Origin: Streptomyces griseicoloratus | GTDB lineage: Bacteria; Actinomycetota; Actinomycetes; Streptomycetales; Streptomycetaceae | Direction of reading: 5' to 3' | Assembly (NCBI RefSeq): GCF_014534645.1 | Contig: NZ_JACVQF010000241.1 | Location: forward strand, 94,263-158,262 | Length of the DNA: 64,000 nucleotides | Shown here: positions 45,486 to 54,449 of the stretch, one piece after another | Numbering within the stretch: the stretch's first letter is position 1 | How the letters are laid out: each line of letters begins with the position of its first letter | Position numbers and translations under genes: made by a program | The notes under the pieces: model-generated | Seen by the model: only the letters and a program-made list of their open reading frames with translations | What the model was told of the DNA's origin: nothing | Databases searched by the model: none

Positions 45486-47129
45486 TCAGCCCACGTTCAC
45501 CGCGCTCCACGCCGCGGCCACCGCGGCGTGCTCGGTACTGCCGGTGCCGTACAGGTCCCCGGCCGCCTTCAGGGTCGCGGCGCGGGCGCCGGCGTAGTCC
45601 GTGGACGACGTCATGTAGACCGTCAGCGCCCGGTACCAGATCCTGCCGAGCTTGTCCCGGCCGATCCCGGAGACCGAGGAGCCGTCGCAGGTGGGCGAGT
45701 CGTAGTGCACCGCGCCCACGGTCTTCGCGCCGCTGCCCTCCGCCAGCAGGTACGCGAAGTGGTTCGCGACGCCGGAGGAGTAGTGGACGTCGAGCTTGCC
45801 CACCGCACTGCTCCAGCAGTCCGCCGAGGCGCCGTCCCGGCTCGGCCGGTCCATGTAGCGCAGGGCGCCCCGGCCGAAGCCGGAGCGGACCACCTTCTCG
45901 CCGATCAGGTAGTCACCGGTGTCGGCGGAGTTGCCGGCGTACCACTCCACCAGCGTGCCGAAGATGTCGGAGGTGGCCTCGTTCAGGCCGCCGGACTCGC
46001 CGGAGTAGGTCAGTGCCGCCGTCGCCGACGTCACGCCGTGCGTCATCTCGTGCGCGGCGACGTCGAGCGAGACCAGCGGGCCGAACGTCGTCCCGTCACC
46101 GTCGCCGTACGTCATGCAGAAGCAACTGTCGTCCCAGAACGCGTTGTTGTACCGGGTGCCGTAGTGCACGCGGTTGTACGAGCCCTTGCCGTCGCCCGCG
46201 ATGCCGCTGCGTCCGTGCACGTCCTCGTAGTAGTCCCACGTCACGTCGGTGCCGTACTGGGCGTCCACCGCGGCCGTGGCACGGTCGGACTCCGCCCCCG
46301 TGCCCCAGTGGTTGTCGGCGTCCGTGAACACCGTCGAGGGCGCCCGGCTGAGGCAGATGCCGAGGAGGCACAGGTCGGTCCCGTTCGCCGCGTCGCCGGT
46401 GTACGTGCCGCCGCGCGTCGGGTCCTTGAGCTGGTACGCCGGCCCCGACTGCGTCGTCTCCAGCGGCACCGTCCCGCCGTACAGCGACCTGCCGTCGCCC
46501 GACGCCGACTCGATGCGGTCCCAGGCGTCGATCCGGGCGCCCGTGCGGGCATCGGTCAGCACCGTGCGCGCGACCGGGTTGCCGAGGGAGTCCAGCGCGA
46601 CCGCGTCGGTGCGCCAGGCCAGCTTCGGGGTGCCGTGCAGGGCGTCCACGACCAGCTGCGGCTTGGCGGTGAGCCTCTTCAGCAACTCGCCCGGGTTGGC
46701 GGCGCGCAGGGCGTCCGCGGCCAGGCCGGCGGCCTTCGGGGCCGGCAGCTTGGGGGTGACGGACGGCAGGGAGAGCGGCCGCGTGGTCGCGCGGTCCGCG
46801 CCGCGGTAGTCGCCGCCGGGGGACAGGTGGACCACGAAGTCGCCGCCCAGCACGGGGAGTCCGCGGTAGGTGCGGTCGTAGCGGATGTGCCGGGTGCCGT
46901 CCTCGTCGGTCACGACGTCACGGACCTTCGTGTCCTGAGCCGGTGTCAGGCCCAGCCTCGTGGCGTGCTCCGCGAGGGCGGCCGACGCGTCGGCGAGGGC
47001 GTCGGCGGACGCCGGCCGGCCGGCCGCCTCGGCGGCGGGGACGAGTGCGGCCGTCAGGAGGGCGGCGGTGGCGGCGGCGATGCCGGCCGTGAGCGGACGG
47101 GAACGCCGGACGTGCCGTATTCGGCTCAT
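45486..47129 (-). CDS. Secreted M4 (thermolysin-like) metalloprotease
   Basis: A 547-residue preproenzyme. AAGGAG ribosome site; signal peptide about residues 1-35 (AAEAAG). An FTP/PepSY-type propeptide (HIRYDRTYRGLPVLGGDFVVHL) precedes the catalytic domain. Zinc site H360-E-M-T-H364 and Glu384 in GGLNEATSD; catalytic His in the C-terminal helical lobe (DVHYSSGVANHFAYLL). Neutral extracellular protease for protein degradation. No C-terminal P-domain or PPC domain is attached. A perfect 14-base palindrome lies 73 bases upstream. Confidence 0.93.
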   Translation of the reverse strand: MSRIRHVRRSRPLTAGIAAATAALLTAALVPAAEAAGRPASADALADASAALAEHATRLGLTPAQDTKVRDVVTDEDGTRHIRYDRTYRGLPVLGGDFVVHLSPGGDYRGADRATTRPLSLPSVTPKLPAPKAAGLAADALRAANPGELLKRLTAKPQLVVDALHGTPKLAWRTDAVALDSLGNPVARTVLTDARTGARIDAWDRIESASGDGRSLYGGTVPLETTQSGPAYQLKDPTRGGTYTGDAANGTDLCLLGICLSRAPSTVFTDADNHWGTGAESDRATAAVDAQYGTDVTWDYYEDVHGRSGIAGDGKGSYNRVHYGTRYNNAFWDDSCFCMTYGDGDGTTFGPLVSLDVAAHEMTHGVTSATAALTYSGESGGLNEATSDIFGTLVEWYAGNSADTGDYLIGEKVVRSGFGRGALRYMDRPSRDGASADCWSSAVGKLDVHYSSGVANHFAYLLAEGSGAKTVGAVHYDSPTCDGSSVSGIGRDKLGRIWYRALTVYMTSSTDYAGARAATLKAAGDLYGTGSTEHAAVAAAWSAVNVG

Positions 47130-47201
47130 CGGACTCCTTGAGTGGGGAAGCGCCTCGGGTGCGTGGGGGTGGCGCTGATGCTGAGCCCAGATTTAGGGGA
47201 G

Positions 47202-47215
47202 CATGACATGTCATG
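47202..47215. promoter_or_regulatory. Perfect palindrome CATGACATGTCATG
   Basis: A fully symmetric 14-base element between the divergent metalloprotease and cyclotransferase genes, 73 bases before the protease start. AT content is high for this genome. It may be an operator for the protease gene; the regulator is not encoded nearby. Confidence 0.45.
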
Positions 47216-47295
47216 TCCATAGCCATCGGGTGGAGATCATGAGGGGAGAACATGACGGGAGCGGCCGGGGGAAGGGCGACCGGGAGAATGACCCC

Positions 47296-47715
47296 GTGGA
47301 AGCAGCGCGACTCCCGTTCTTCGTCTACGGCACCCTGCGCCCCGGCGGCCCCAACCACGACCTCTTCCTGCGCGGCCGCACCCGCTCCGAGGAACCGGCC
47401 CGCCTCACCGGCGCCGTCCTGTACGCGGGCCCCGGCTATCCCTACGCCGTGGAGGAGCCCGGGGGAGTGGTCGCCGGCGAGATCGTCACCGCCCTGCCCG
47501 AGGCGTACGACGGCCTGCTCGCCGCCCTGGACCGGCTGGAGGGCTACGTGCCGGGCGACCCGCGCAACCTGTACGACCGCGTGGCGAGGACGGCCGTACG
47601 GGACGCCGACGCAGCGCCCGTCCGCGCCTGGGTGTACGTCGCCGCCCCCGCCGTCGCCGCCCGGCTGCGGGCCCGGGGGAAGCCGATCGAGGGCGGCACC
47701 TGGCCCGTGCGGTGA
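47296..47715 (+). CDS. Gamma-glutamylcyclotransferase (AIG2-like) family protein
   Basis: A 139-residue protein. LPFFVYGTLRPGGPNHDLF is the diagnostic substrate-loop YGTLRxG, and VVAGEIVTALPEAYDGLLAALDRLEGY contains the conserved acidic positions. Family members cyclise gamma-glutamyl amines or related compounds. The GTG at 47296 has GGGAG about nine bases before; an ATG at 47203 would start inside the palindrome and is rejected. Convergent with nasA, seven bases apart. Confidence 0.88.
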   Translation: MEAARLPFFVYGTLRPGGPNHDLFLRGRTRSEEPARLTGAVLYAGPGYPYAVEEPGGVVAGEIVTALPEAYDGLLAALDRLEGYVPGDPRNLYDRVARTAVRDADAAPVRAWVYVAAPAVAARLRARGKPIEGGTWPVR

Positions 47716-47722
47716 CGGGCCC

Positions 47723-49822
47723 TTACGGCGTCACCGCCTCCACCCGCACCGCGCACACCTTGAACTCCGGCATCCGCGAGGTGGGGTCCAGGGCCGGGTT
47801 GGTCAGCGTGTTGGCGCGGCCCTCGCCCGGCCAGTGGAAGGGCATGAAGACGGTGTCGGGCCGGATGCCCGTCGTGATGCGGGCCGGCGCCACGGCCCGG
47901 CCCCGGCGGGAGACGACGGCCACCGGGTCGCCCTCGGCCGCGCCCAGCCGTGCCGCCAGCCGCGGGTGCAGTTCGACGAACGGACCGGGAGCGGCGGCGT
48001 TCAGCTCGTCCACGCGCCGGGTCTGGGCACCCGACTGGTACTGCGCCACGACCCGCCCGGTGGTCAGCAGCACCGGGTACTCGTCGTCCGGCTCCTCGCC
48101 GCTCGGCCGGTGCGAGACGGGGACGAACCGGGCCCGGCCGTCCTCCGTCGGGAAGCGGTCGAGGAAGAGACGCGGGGTGCCCGGGTGTTCCGCCCCGCCC
48201 GTCTCCTGCTCCGGACACGGCCAGAAAACGCCGTTCTCCTGCGCCAGCCGCCGGTAGGTGATCCCGGAGTAGTCCGCGAGCCCGCCCGCACTCGCCCGGC
48301 GCAGCTCCTCGAAGACCTCCTCCGCGTCGGTCGGGAACCCCTTCTCCACCCCGAGCCGGGCCGCCAGTTCGTGCAGCACCTCAAGGTCGCTGCGGACCCC
48401 GTCCGGCGGCGTGATCGCGCGCCGCCGCAGCAGCACCCTGCCCTCCAGGCTGGTCGTCGTGCCCGTCTCCTCCGCCCACTGCGTCACCGGCAGCACCACG
48501 TCGGCCAGGGCCGCCGTCTCGGAGAGCACCACGTCGCACACGGCCAGGAAGTCCAGCGACCGCAGCCGCTGTTCGACATGGGCCGCGCGCGGCGCCGACA
48601 CCACCGGGTTGGAACCCATCAGCAGCAGCGACCTGATGTCCGTGCCGAGCGCGTCCAGCAGCTCGTAGGCGCTGCGCCCCGGCCCCGGCAGCGAGTCCGG
48701 GTCCACCCCCCACACCCCGGCCACGTGCCGCCGCGCCGCCGGGTCCGTCAGCTTGCGGTAGCCGGGCAACTGGTCGGCCTTCTGCCCGTGTTCGCGCCCG
48801 CCCTGCCCGTTGCCCTGCCCGGTCAGACAGCCGTACCCCGACAGGGGCCGCCCGACCCGCCCGGTCGCCAGGCACAGGTTGATCCACGCGCCCACCGTGT
48901 CCGTGCCCTTGGCCTGCTGCTCGGGTCCGCGCGCGGTCAGCACCATCGCGTGCTCCGGCTCGCAGAACAGCCGCACCGCCTCCCGCAGTTCGGGAACGGA
49001 CACCCCCGTGATCCGCTCCACCTGCTCCGGCCAGTGCGCCATCGCCGCCGCCCGCGCCTCCTCCCAGCCGGACGTGCGCTCCTCGACGTACGCCTCGTCC
49101 ACCCGGCCCTCGGCGACCACCAGGTGCAGCAGCCCCAGCGCGAGCGCCAGATCGGTGCCGGGCCGGGGCGCGAGGTGCAGGTCGGCCTGCTCGGCGGTCC
49201 TCGTGCGGCGCGGGTCGACGACGATCAGCGTGCCGCCGTTCGCCTTCAGCTCGCTGAAGAACCGCAGCGACGGCGGCATGGTCTCCGCGAGGTTCGACCC
49301 GACGAGGATCACGCACCCGGTCCTCGGGACGTCCTCCAGCGGGAACGGCAGCCCCCGGTCGAGCCCGAACGCCTTGGTGCCGGCCGCCGCGGCCGACGAC
49401 ATGCAGAACCGGCCGTTGTAGTCGATCTGCGAGGTGCCCAGCACCACCCGGGCGAACTTGCCGAGCGCGTACGCCTTCTCGTTGGTCAGCCCGCCCCCGC
49501 CGAACACGCCGAGCGCGTCCGCGCCGTGCTCCTGACGGGTGCGGGCGAGGTTCCCGGCGATCCGGTCCAGCGCCTCGTCCCACGTCGCCGGCACCAGGGT
49601 GCCGTCGCCGGAGCGCACCAGCGGGGAGGTCAGCCGCACCCGCGACGACAGCACCGCCGGCGCGGTGCGGCCCTTGCCGCACAGCGCACCCCGGTTCACC
49701 GGGAAGTCCGCGCGCTCGGTCACCTCGACACTCCCGTCGGCGGCCGGCGTCAGATTCATCCCGCACTGCAGGGCGCAGTACGGGCAGTGCGTGGGCGTCG
49801 CGGAGTTCTGCATGCCGTCCAC
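47723..49822 (-). CDS. nasA: Assimilatory nitrate reductase catalytic subunit
   Basis: A 699-residue molybdopterin oxidoreductase, cytoplasmic. The N-terminal [4Fe-4S] ligands are Cys13, Cys16, Cys20 (CPYCALQCGM) and Cys48 (GALCGKG). Molybdopterin-guanine-dinucleotide segments include GVFGGGGLTNEKAY, YNGRFCMSSA (Cys likely the Mo ligand) and the C-terminal GRANTLTNPALDPTSRMPEFK. It lacks the fused flavoprotein of some NasA forms, so it needs a partner such as the FAD protein at 35456. No Tat signal, consistent with assimilation. An ATG at 49813 is an alternative start. Confidence 0.93.
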   Translation of the reverse strand: MDGMQNSATPTHCPYCALQCGMNLTPAADGSVEVTERADFPVNRGALCGKGRTAPAVLSSRVRLTSPLVRSGDGTLVPATWDEALDRIAGNLARTRQEHGADALGVFGGGGLTNEKAYALGKFARVVLGTSQIDYNGRFCMSSAAAAGTKAFGLDRGLPFPLEDVPRTGCVILVGSNLAETMPPSLRFFSELKANGGTLIVVDPRRTRTAEQADLHLAPRPGTDLALALGLLHLVVAEGRVDEAYVEERTSGWEEARAAAMAHWPEQVERITGVSVPELREAVRLFCEPEHAMVLTARGPEQQAKGTDTVGAWINLCLATGRVGRPLSGYGCLTGQGNGQGGREHGQKADQLPGYRKLTDPAARRHVAGVWGVDPDSLPGPGRSAYELLDALGTDIRSLLLMGSNPVVSAPRAAHVEQRLRSLDFLAVCDVVLSETAALADVVLPVTQWAEETGTTTSLEGRVLLRRRAITPPDGVRSDLEVLHELAARLGVEKGFPTDAEEVFEELRRASAGGLADYSGITYRRLAQENGVFWPCPEQETGGAEHPGTPRLFLDRFPTEDGRARFVPVSHRPSGEEPDDEYPVLLTTGRVVAQYQSGAQTRRVDELNAAAPGPFVELHPRLAARLGAAEGDPVAVVSRRGRAVAPARITTGIRPDTVFMPFHWPGEGRANTLTNPALDPTSRMPEFKVCAVRVEAVTP

Positions 49823-49836
49823 AGTGCGCCGCCCGT

Positions 49837-49864
49837 GTTACGCGACCGGGCGGCGGTCTGTTAC
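49837..49864 (-). promoter_or_regulatory. Candidate GlnR half-sites upstream of nasA
   Basis: Two GTTAC motifs (GTAAC on the minus strand) start 23 bases apart, at 49837 and 49860, directly before the nasA start. GlnR sites use GTnAC/GAAAC half-sites about 22 bases apart; one base of spacing differs. nasA is a known GlnR target in S. coelicolor. Confidence 0.45.
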
Positions 49865-49916
49865 ACGGCCGGGACGGTGACCTCCCCGCCGCCGGACGGC
49901 CACCGTGAGGCGGCCG

Positions 49917-50603
49917 TCACCCGTCCGCGTCCAGCGCCCGCGCCACCCCGGGCTCCTCCGGTCCGAGGAACCGCGGGTCCGGCTCGAACACCGCGTCCAG
50001 CGCCGCCTTCCCCGCCGCGAGGATCTCCCGCACGCCCCCGTAGTACCAGGTCGCGTCGTGCTTGTCGTCGACCCCGACGCCGTACGACGCCACTCCCGCC
50101 TCCTGGCACAGCGCCACCGCCCGCCGGATGTGGAAGCCCTGGCTGATCAGGACGGCCCGGTCGACGCCGAAGATCTTCTTCGCGCGGACACAGGAGTCCC
50201 AGGTGTCGAAGCCCGCGTGGTCGTTGACGATCCGCGCGGCGGGCACGCCGTGCCGGGTCAGGTACGTCCGCATGGCGTCCGGCTCGTCGTAGTCCTCGCG
50301 GCTGTTGTCGCCGGTGACCAGGACCACCTCGATCCGCCCCGCGCGGTACAGCTCGGCCGCCGCGTCCAGGCGGCGCGCGAGGTACGGCGAGGGCTCCCCG
50401 TCCCACAGCCCGGCGCCGAAGACCACGGCGACCTCGGTGCGCGGCACGTCGGCCGTGGTGCGCAGCCGGTCGCCGGTCACCACGTGCATCCAGGTGGCCG
50501 GCAGCAGCGCCAGCACGCAGACGGCCACCACCGCCTGCACCAGCCTGCGCTGCCCGGCGCGCGTGCGCGGCAGACGGGGCCTGCGAGGTCTCCAGCGGCG
50601 CAT
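49917..50603 (-). CDS. SanA/YdcF-like membrane protein (DUF218)
   Basis: A 228-residue protein. A basic start and one membrane helix (about residues 20-42, [21 protein letters not shown]) anchor a DUF218 Rossmann-like domain: [45 protein letters not shown] and [17 protein letters not shown]. In Enterobacteria SanA affects vancomycin permeability of the envelope. Divergent from the chelatase gene with 234 bases between, in which CCGCAGGCCGCCCC occurs twice. Confidence 0.85.
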   Translation of the reverse strand: MRRWRPRRPRLPRTRAGQRRLVQAVVAVCVLALLPATWMHVVTGDRLRTTADVPRTEVAVVFGAGLWDGEPSPYLARRLDAAAELYRAGRIEVVLVTGDNSREDYDEPDAMRTYLTRHGVPAARIVNDHAGFDTWDSCVRAKKIFGVDRAVLISQGFHIRRAVALCQEAGVASYGVGVDDKHDATWYYGGVREILAAGKAALDAVFEPDPRFLGPEEPGVARALDADG

Positions 50604-50837
50604 CTCGGACGGTCCCTCCCCGGTCGGCTCTCGTCACTCAGGGACGTCCGGCCCGCCCGTCCGGTTCGCCGCCGGCACGTGACCGGGCTCACCGCGCCCG
50701 GGGAAACCGCAGGCCGCCCCCTGGGAAAGCCGCAGGCCGCCCCGCCTCACAGCCCGCCCGCCGCACTGTGAACCGCCGGAAAATCGCCGTGACGCACCGG
50801 CAACGGGGCGGCAACCTCCCACCGCCACCATCGACGC

Positions 50838-51623
50838 ATGACGGCGACGAGGACGACCAGCAGGATGCGCGGGACGAGCACGGCGACCAGGTCCGACGGC
50901 CCGCCCGCCATGGTCGTCGTCGCCCACGGCAGCCGCGACCCGCGCGCGCTGCGCACCGTACGTGCCCTGCTCGACCGGGTCCGCGAGCTGCGCCCCGCCC
51001 TGCCCGTGCACCTCGGGCACATCGAGCTGAACGAGCCCCTGCTGCCCGACACGCTGGCCGCGCTCGGCGGCACGCGGGCCGTGCTCGTACCGCTGCTGCT
51101 CAGCCGCGGCCACCACGTCAAACGGGACATCCCCGAGATGGCCGCCGCCGCACCGGCCCGCACCCGCGTGGCCGCCCCGCTCGGCCCGCATCCGCTCCTC
51201 GTGGACGCCCTGTACGACCGCCTCGTCGAGGCCGCCCGGCCCGCCCACGGCCCGCGGCCCGGCGCCGTCGTCCTCGCCGCCGCCGGTTCTCGCGACCCGG
51301 AGTCCCGGGCCGACACCGGCCGCACGGCCCGTCTCCTCGCGGAACGCCTCGGCGTCCCGGTCGTCCCGGCCTACGCCTCGGCCGCGGCCCCCACCGTGCC
51401 GGAGGCGGTACGTTCCCTGGCCGCCCGGGGTCACCGCCACATCGCCGTCGCCTCCTGCTTCACGGCCCCGGGCCGCTTCGCCACGGAGTGCGCGGCAGCC
51501 GCGCCGTGGATCGCGTCCGCCCCCCTCGGCACCCACCCGGCGATGGCCCGCCTGCTGCTCCACCGCTACGACGAGGCACTGGGAGCCATGGTCACGACAG
51601 CCCCTGTCCTGGCAACGGCCTGA
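50838..51623 (+). CDS. Sirohydrochlorin chelatase (CbiX/SirB-like)
   Basis: A 261-residue protein made of two similar halves. The first has [20 protein letters not shown] with the metal-binding His, [15 protein letters not shown] and [20 protein letters not shown] with a second His; the second half ([18 protein letters not shown]) has lost the His. Such enzymes insert iron or cobalt into sirohydrochlorin; iron gives siroheme, the cofactor of NirB and sulfite reductase. In-frame ATGs at 50865 and 50910 are alternative starts, as no clear ribosome site precedes 50838. Confidence 0.85.
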   Translation: MTATRTTSRMRGTSTATRSDGPPAMVVVAHGSRDPRALRTVRALLDRVRELRPALPVHLGHIELNEPLLPDTLAALGGTRAVLVPLLLSRGHHVKRDIPEMAAAAPARTRVAAPLGPHPLLVDALYDRLVEAARPAHGPRPGAVVLAAAGSRDPESRADTGRTARLLAERLGVPVVPAYASAAAPTVPEAVRSLAARGHRHIAVASCFTAPGRFATECAAAAPWIASAPLGTHPAMARLLLHRYDEALGAMVTTAPVLATA

Positions 51624-51712
51624 GAACACCGGGAGCCGGCGAAGGACGGCAGAACCCGGCAGACGCCCGGGCGCACCCCCCGATTGTCACGGCCTCCCCT
51701 TACTGTCATGTC

Positions 51713-53011
51713 ATGGAAGGCACCGCACCCCCGCCCCCGTACGACCCGGCGTCGGCCGCCCGCTGGGCCGCCGAGCCCGACAAACGCCCCGGCCGCACCG
51801 CCTTCCAGCGCGACCGCGCCCGCGTCCTGCACTCCGCGGCCCTGCGCCGGCTGGCCGGCAAGACCCAGGTCGTCACCCCCGGCACCACGGGCCCGGGCCC
51901 GGCCTGGGACGCCAGCCCCCGCACCCGCCTCACGCACTCCCTGGAGTGCGCCCAGGTCGGCCGCGAGCTCGGTGCCGCGCTCGGCTGCGACCCGGACCTC
52001 GTCGAGGCCGCCTGCCTCTCCCACGACCTGGGCCACCCGCCCTTCGGGCACAACGGCGAACAGGCGCTCAACGAGTTCGCCGAGGACTGCGGCGGCTTCG
52101 AGGGCAACGCCCAGTCGCTGCGCCTGCTCACCCGCATCGAACCCAAGCGGTTCGTCACCGACCCGGACTCCGGCGACCTCGTCAGCGTCGGCCTCAACCT
52201 CACCCGTGCCGCCCTCGACGCCGCCACCAAGTACCCCTGGCCGCGGGGCGCCCACCCCACCGACCCGGCCTCGCCGAAGTTCGGCGTGTACGAGGACGAC
52301 CGCCCCGTCTTCGACTGGGTCCGCGAGGGCGCCCCCGGCACCCGCGCCTGCTTCGAGGCCCAGGTCATGGACTGGTCCGACGACGTGGCGTACTCGGTGC
52401 ACGACGTGGAGGACGGCCTGCACGCCGGCCACATCGACCCGAACTGCCTCCTCGCCGAGCCGGAGCGCCGGGCGGTGTTCGAGGTCGCCGTCGGCCGCTA
52501 CGTCCCCGCGGGCACCGACCACGCCGAACTCGCCGCCGCCCTCGACCGCCTCCTCGCCCAGGAGTGGTGGCCGCACGGCTACGACGGCTCGGCCGTCGCC
52601 CAGGCCCGCCTGAAGGACGCCACCAGCCAGCTCATCGGCCGCTTCTGCCTCGCCGCCGAGGGCGCCACCCGCGCGGCGTACGGCACCGGCCGCCTCACCC
52701 GGTACACCGCCGAACTGGTCGTACCCCGCGAGACCCGCCTGGAGTGCGCCGTCCTCAAGGCGGTCGCCGACCTGTACGTCATGCAGCGCGCCGAGCAGGA
52801 GCGGCTCCGCGCCGACCAGCGCGTCGTCGTCGCCGAACTGGCCGAGGCGCTCACCGCCCGCGCCCCCGACGGCCTCGACCCCCAGTTCCGCGCCCTGTTC
52901 GACCGGGCCGGCGACGACCGCGCCCGCAAACGGGTGATCGTCGACGAGATCGCCTCCCTCACCGACGCCTCGGCCCGCTCGCTTCACGCCCGTCTGACAG
53001 CACATCGATGA
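51713..53011 (+). CDS. dgt: Deoxyguanosinetriphosphate triphosphohydrolase-like HD protein
   Basis: A 432-residue dNTPase. [27 protein letters not shown] and [17 protein letters not shown] lead to the HD motif His104-Asp105 in [14 protein letters not shown], and [17 protein letters not shown] gives the fourth metal ligand. It hydrolyses dNTPs to nucleosides and triphosphate, lowering the pool; a phage-defence role is known for some relatives. The ATG at 51713 follows a short leader. dnaG lies two genes downstream, as in other actinobacteria. Confidence 0.92.
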   Translation: MEGTAPPPPYDPASAARWAAEPDKRPGRTAFQRDRARVLHSAALRRLAGKTQVVTPGTTGPGPAWDASPRTRLTHSLECAQVGRELGAALGCDPDLVEAACLSHDLGHPPFGHNGEQALNEFAEDCGGFEGNAQSLRLLTRIEPKRFVTDPDSGDLVSVGLNLTRAALDAATKYPWPRGAHPTDPASPKFGVYEDDRPVFDWVREGAPGTRACFEAQVMDWSDDVAYSVHDVEDGLHAGHIDPNCLLAEPERRAVFEVAVGRYVPAGTDHAELAAALDRLLAQEWWPHGYDGSAVAQARLKDATSQLIGRFCLAAEGATRAAYGTGRLTRYTAELVVPRETRLECAVLKAVADLYVMQRAEQERLRADQRVVVAELAEALTARAPDGLDPQFRALFDRAGDDRARKRVIVDEIASLTDASARSLHARLTAHR

Positions 53012-53154
53012 GACTGGCGGGACGCCAGTGACACCAGAGACACCAGGAGCCCCGAATGTGACCGTGCGTGGCCTGATCGGGCCACTCCCCCTTCCCGCAC
53101 CACGCCGCGTGCGGGACGCTCGCATGTGGCGGCACCCTGACGAGGAGGCAACAA

Positions 53155-54420
53155 GTGGTCGACGCGGATCAGACATTCGTCATCGTCGGAGGAGGACTGG
53201 CCGGTGCGAAGGCGGCGGAGACGCTCCGCGCGGAGGGCTTCACGGGCCGGGTGATCCTCATCTGCGACGAGCGCGACCACCCCTACGAGCGCCCGCCGCT
53301 CTCCAAGGGCTACCTGCTCGGCAAGGAGGAACGCGACAGCGTCTTCGTGCACGAACCCGCCTGGTACGCGCAGAACGACATCGAGCTGCACCTCGGCCAG
53401 ACCGTCGTCGCCATCGACCGCGCCGCGAAGACCGTCCATTACGGCGACGACGGCACCCGCGCCCGCTACGACAAGCTGCTGCTCGCGACCGGCGCCGAGC
53501 CTCGCCGCCTCGACGTCCCCGGCACCGGCCTGGCGGGCGTCCACCACCTGCGCCGCCTCGCCCACGCCGAGCGCCTCAAGGGCGTCCTCACCTCCCTGGG
53601 CCGGGACAACGGCCACCTGGTGATCGCCGGCGCCGGCTGGATCGGCCTGGAGGTCGCCGCCGCGGCCCGCGAGTACGGCGCCGAGGTCACCGTCGTCGAG
53701 CCCGCCCCGACCCCGCTGCACGGCGTCCTCGGCCCCGAGCTGGGCGCCGTCTTCGCCGAGCTGCACCAGGCGCACGGCGTCCGCTTCCGCTTCGGCGTGA
53801 AGCTCACCGAGATCGTCGGCCAGGACGGCGTCGTCCTCGCCGCCCGCACCGACGACGGCGAGGAGCACCCCGCGCACGACGTGCTCGCCGCCATCGGCGC
53901 CGCCCCGCGCGTGTCCCTGGCCCAGGCCGCGGGCCTGGAGATCGCCGACCGCGCGAGCGGCGGCGGAGTGGTGGTCGACGAGCACCTGCGCACCTCCGAC
54001 CCCGACATCTACGCGGCCGGCGACGTGGCCTCCTTCCCGCACGCCCTCTTCGGCTCCCGGCTGCGCGTGGAGCACTGGGCCAACGCCCTCAACGGCGGCC
54101 CGGCCGCCGCCCGCTCGATGCTCGGCCGGGACCTCACCTACGACCGCGTGCCCTACTTCTTCACCGACCAGTACGACCTCGGGATGGAGTACTCCGGCTG
54201 GGCGCCGCCGGGCTCGTACGACCAGGTGGTGATCCGCGGGGACGCCGCCAAGCGCGAGTTCATCGCCTTCTGGGTGAAGGAGGGCCGGGTGCTGGCCGGG
54301 ATGAACGTGAACGTGTGGGACGTCACGGACACCGTGCAGCGGCTGATCCGCAGCAGGACCCAGGTGGACACGGAGGCGCTGGCCGACCCCCACGTCCCCC
54401 TCGAAAGCCTCATCGCCTGA
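53155..54420 (+). CDS. Ferredoxin reductase-like FAD oxidoreductase
   Basis: A 421-residue flavoprotein. FVIVGGGLAGAKAAETLR (FAD), ERPPLSKGYLLG (family-diagnostic), HLVIAGAGWIGLEVAAAARE (NAD), DIYAAGDVASFP and a C-terminal reductase domain (EHWANALNGG; YDLGMEYSGWAPP). It matches oxygenase-coupled NADH-ferredoxin reductases (BphA4 type), which pass electrons to ferredoxins of P450s or dioxygenases. GTG start with a perfect AGGAGG. No oxygenase gene is adjacent. Confidence 0.9.
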   Translation: MVDADQTFVIVGGGLAGAKAAETLRAEGFTGRVILICDERDHPYERPPLSKGYLLGKEERDSVFVHEPAWYAQNDIELHLGQTVVAIDRAAKTVHYGDDGTRARYDKLLLATGAEPRRLDVPGTGLAGVHHLRRLAHAERLKGVLTSLGRDNGHLVIAGAGWIGLEVAAAAREYGAEVTVVEPAPTPLHGVLGPELGAVFAELHQAHGVRFRFGVKLTEIVGQDGVVLAARTDDGEEHPAHDVLAAIGAAPRVSLAQAAGLEIADRASGGGVVVDEHLRTSDPDIYAAGDVASFPHALFGSRLRVEHWANALNGGPAAARSMLGRDLTYDRVPYFFTDQYDLGMEYSGWAPPGSYDQVVIRGDAAKREFIAFWVKEGRVLAGMNVNVWDVTDTVQRLIRSRTQVDTEALADPHVPLESLIA

Positions 54421-54449
54421 GCGGTGGCCGGCCCCCGTAGAATTCATGC

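Noticed and set aside
51681-51712. TTGTCA ... TACTGT as a promoter for a leaderless dgt message
   Set aside because: The spacer would be only 11 bases, too short for a sigma-70-type promoter.
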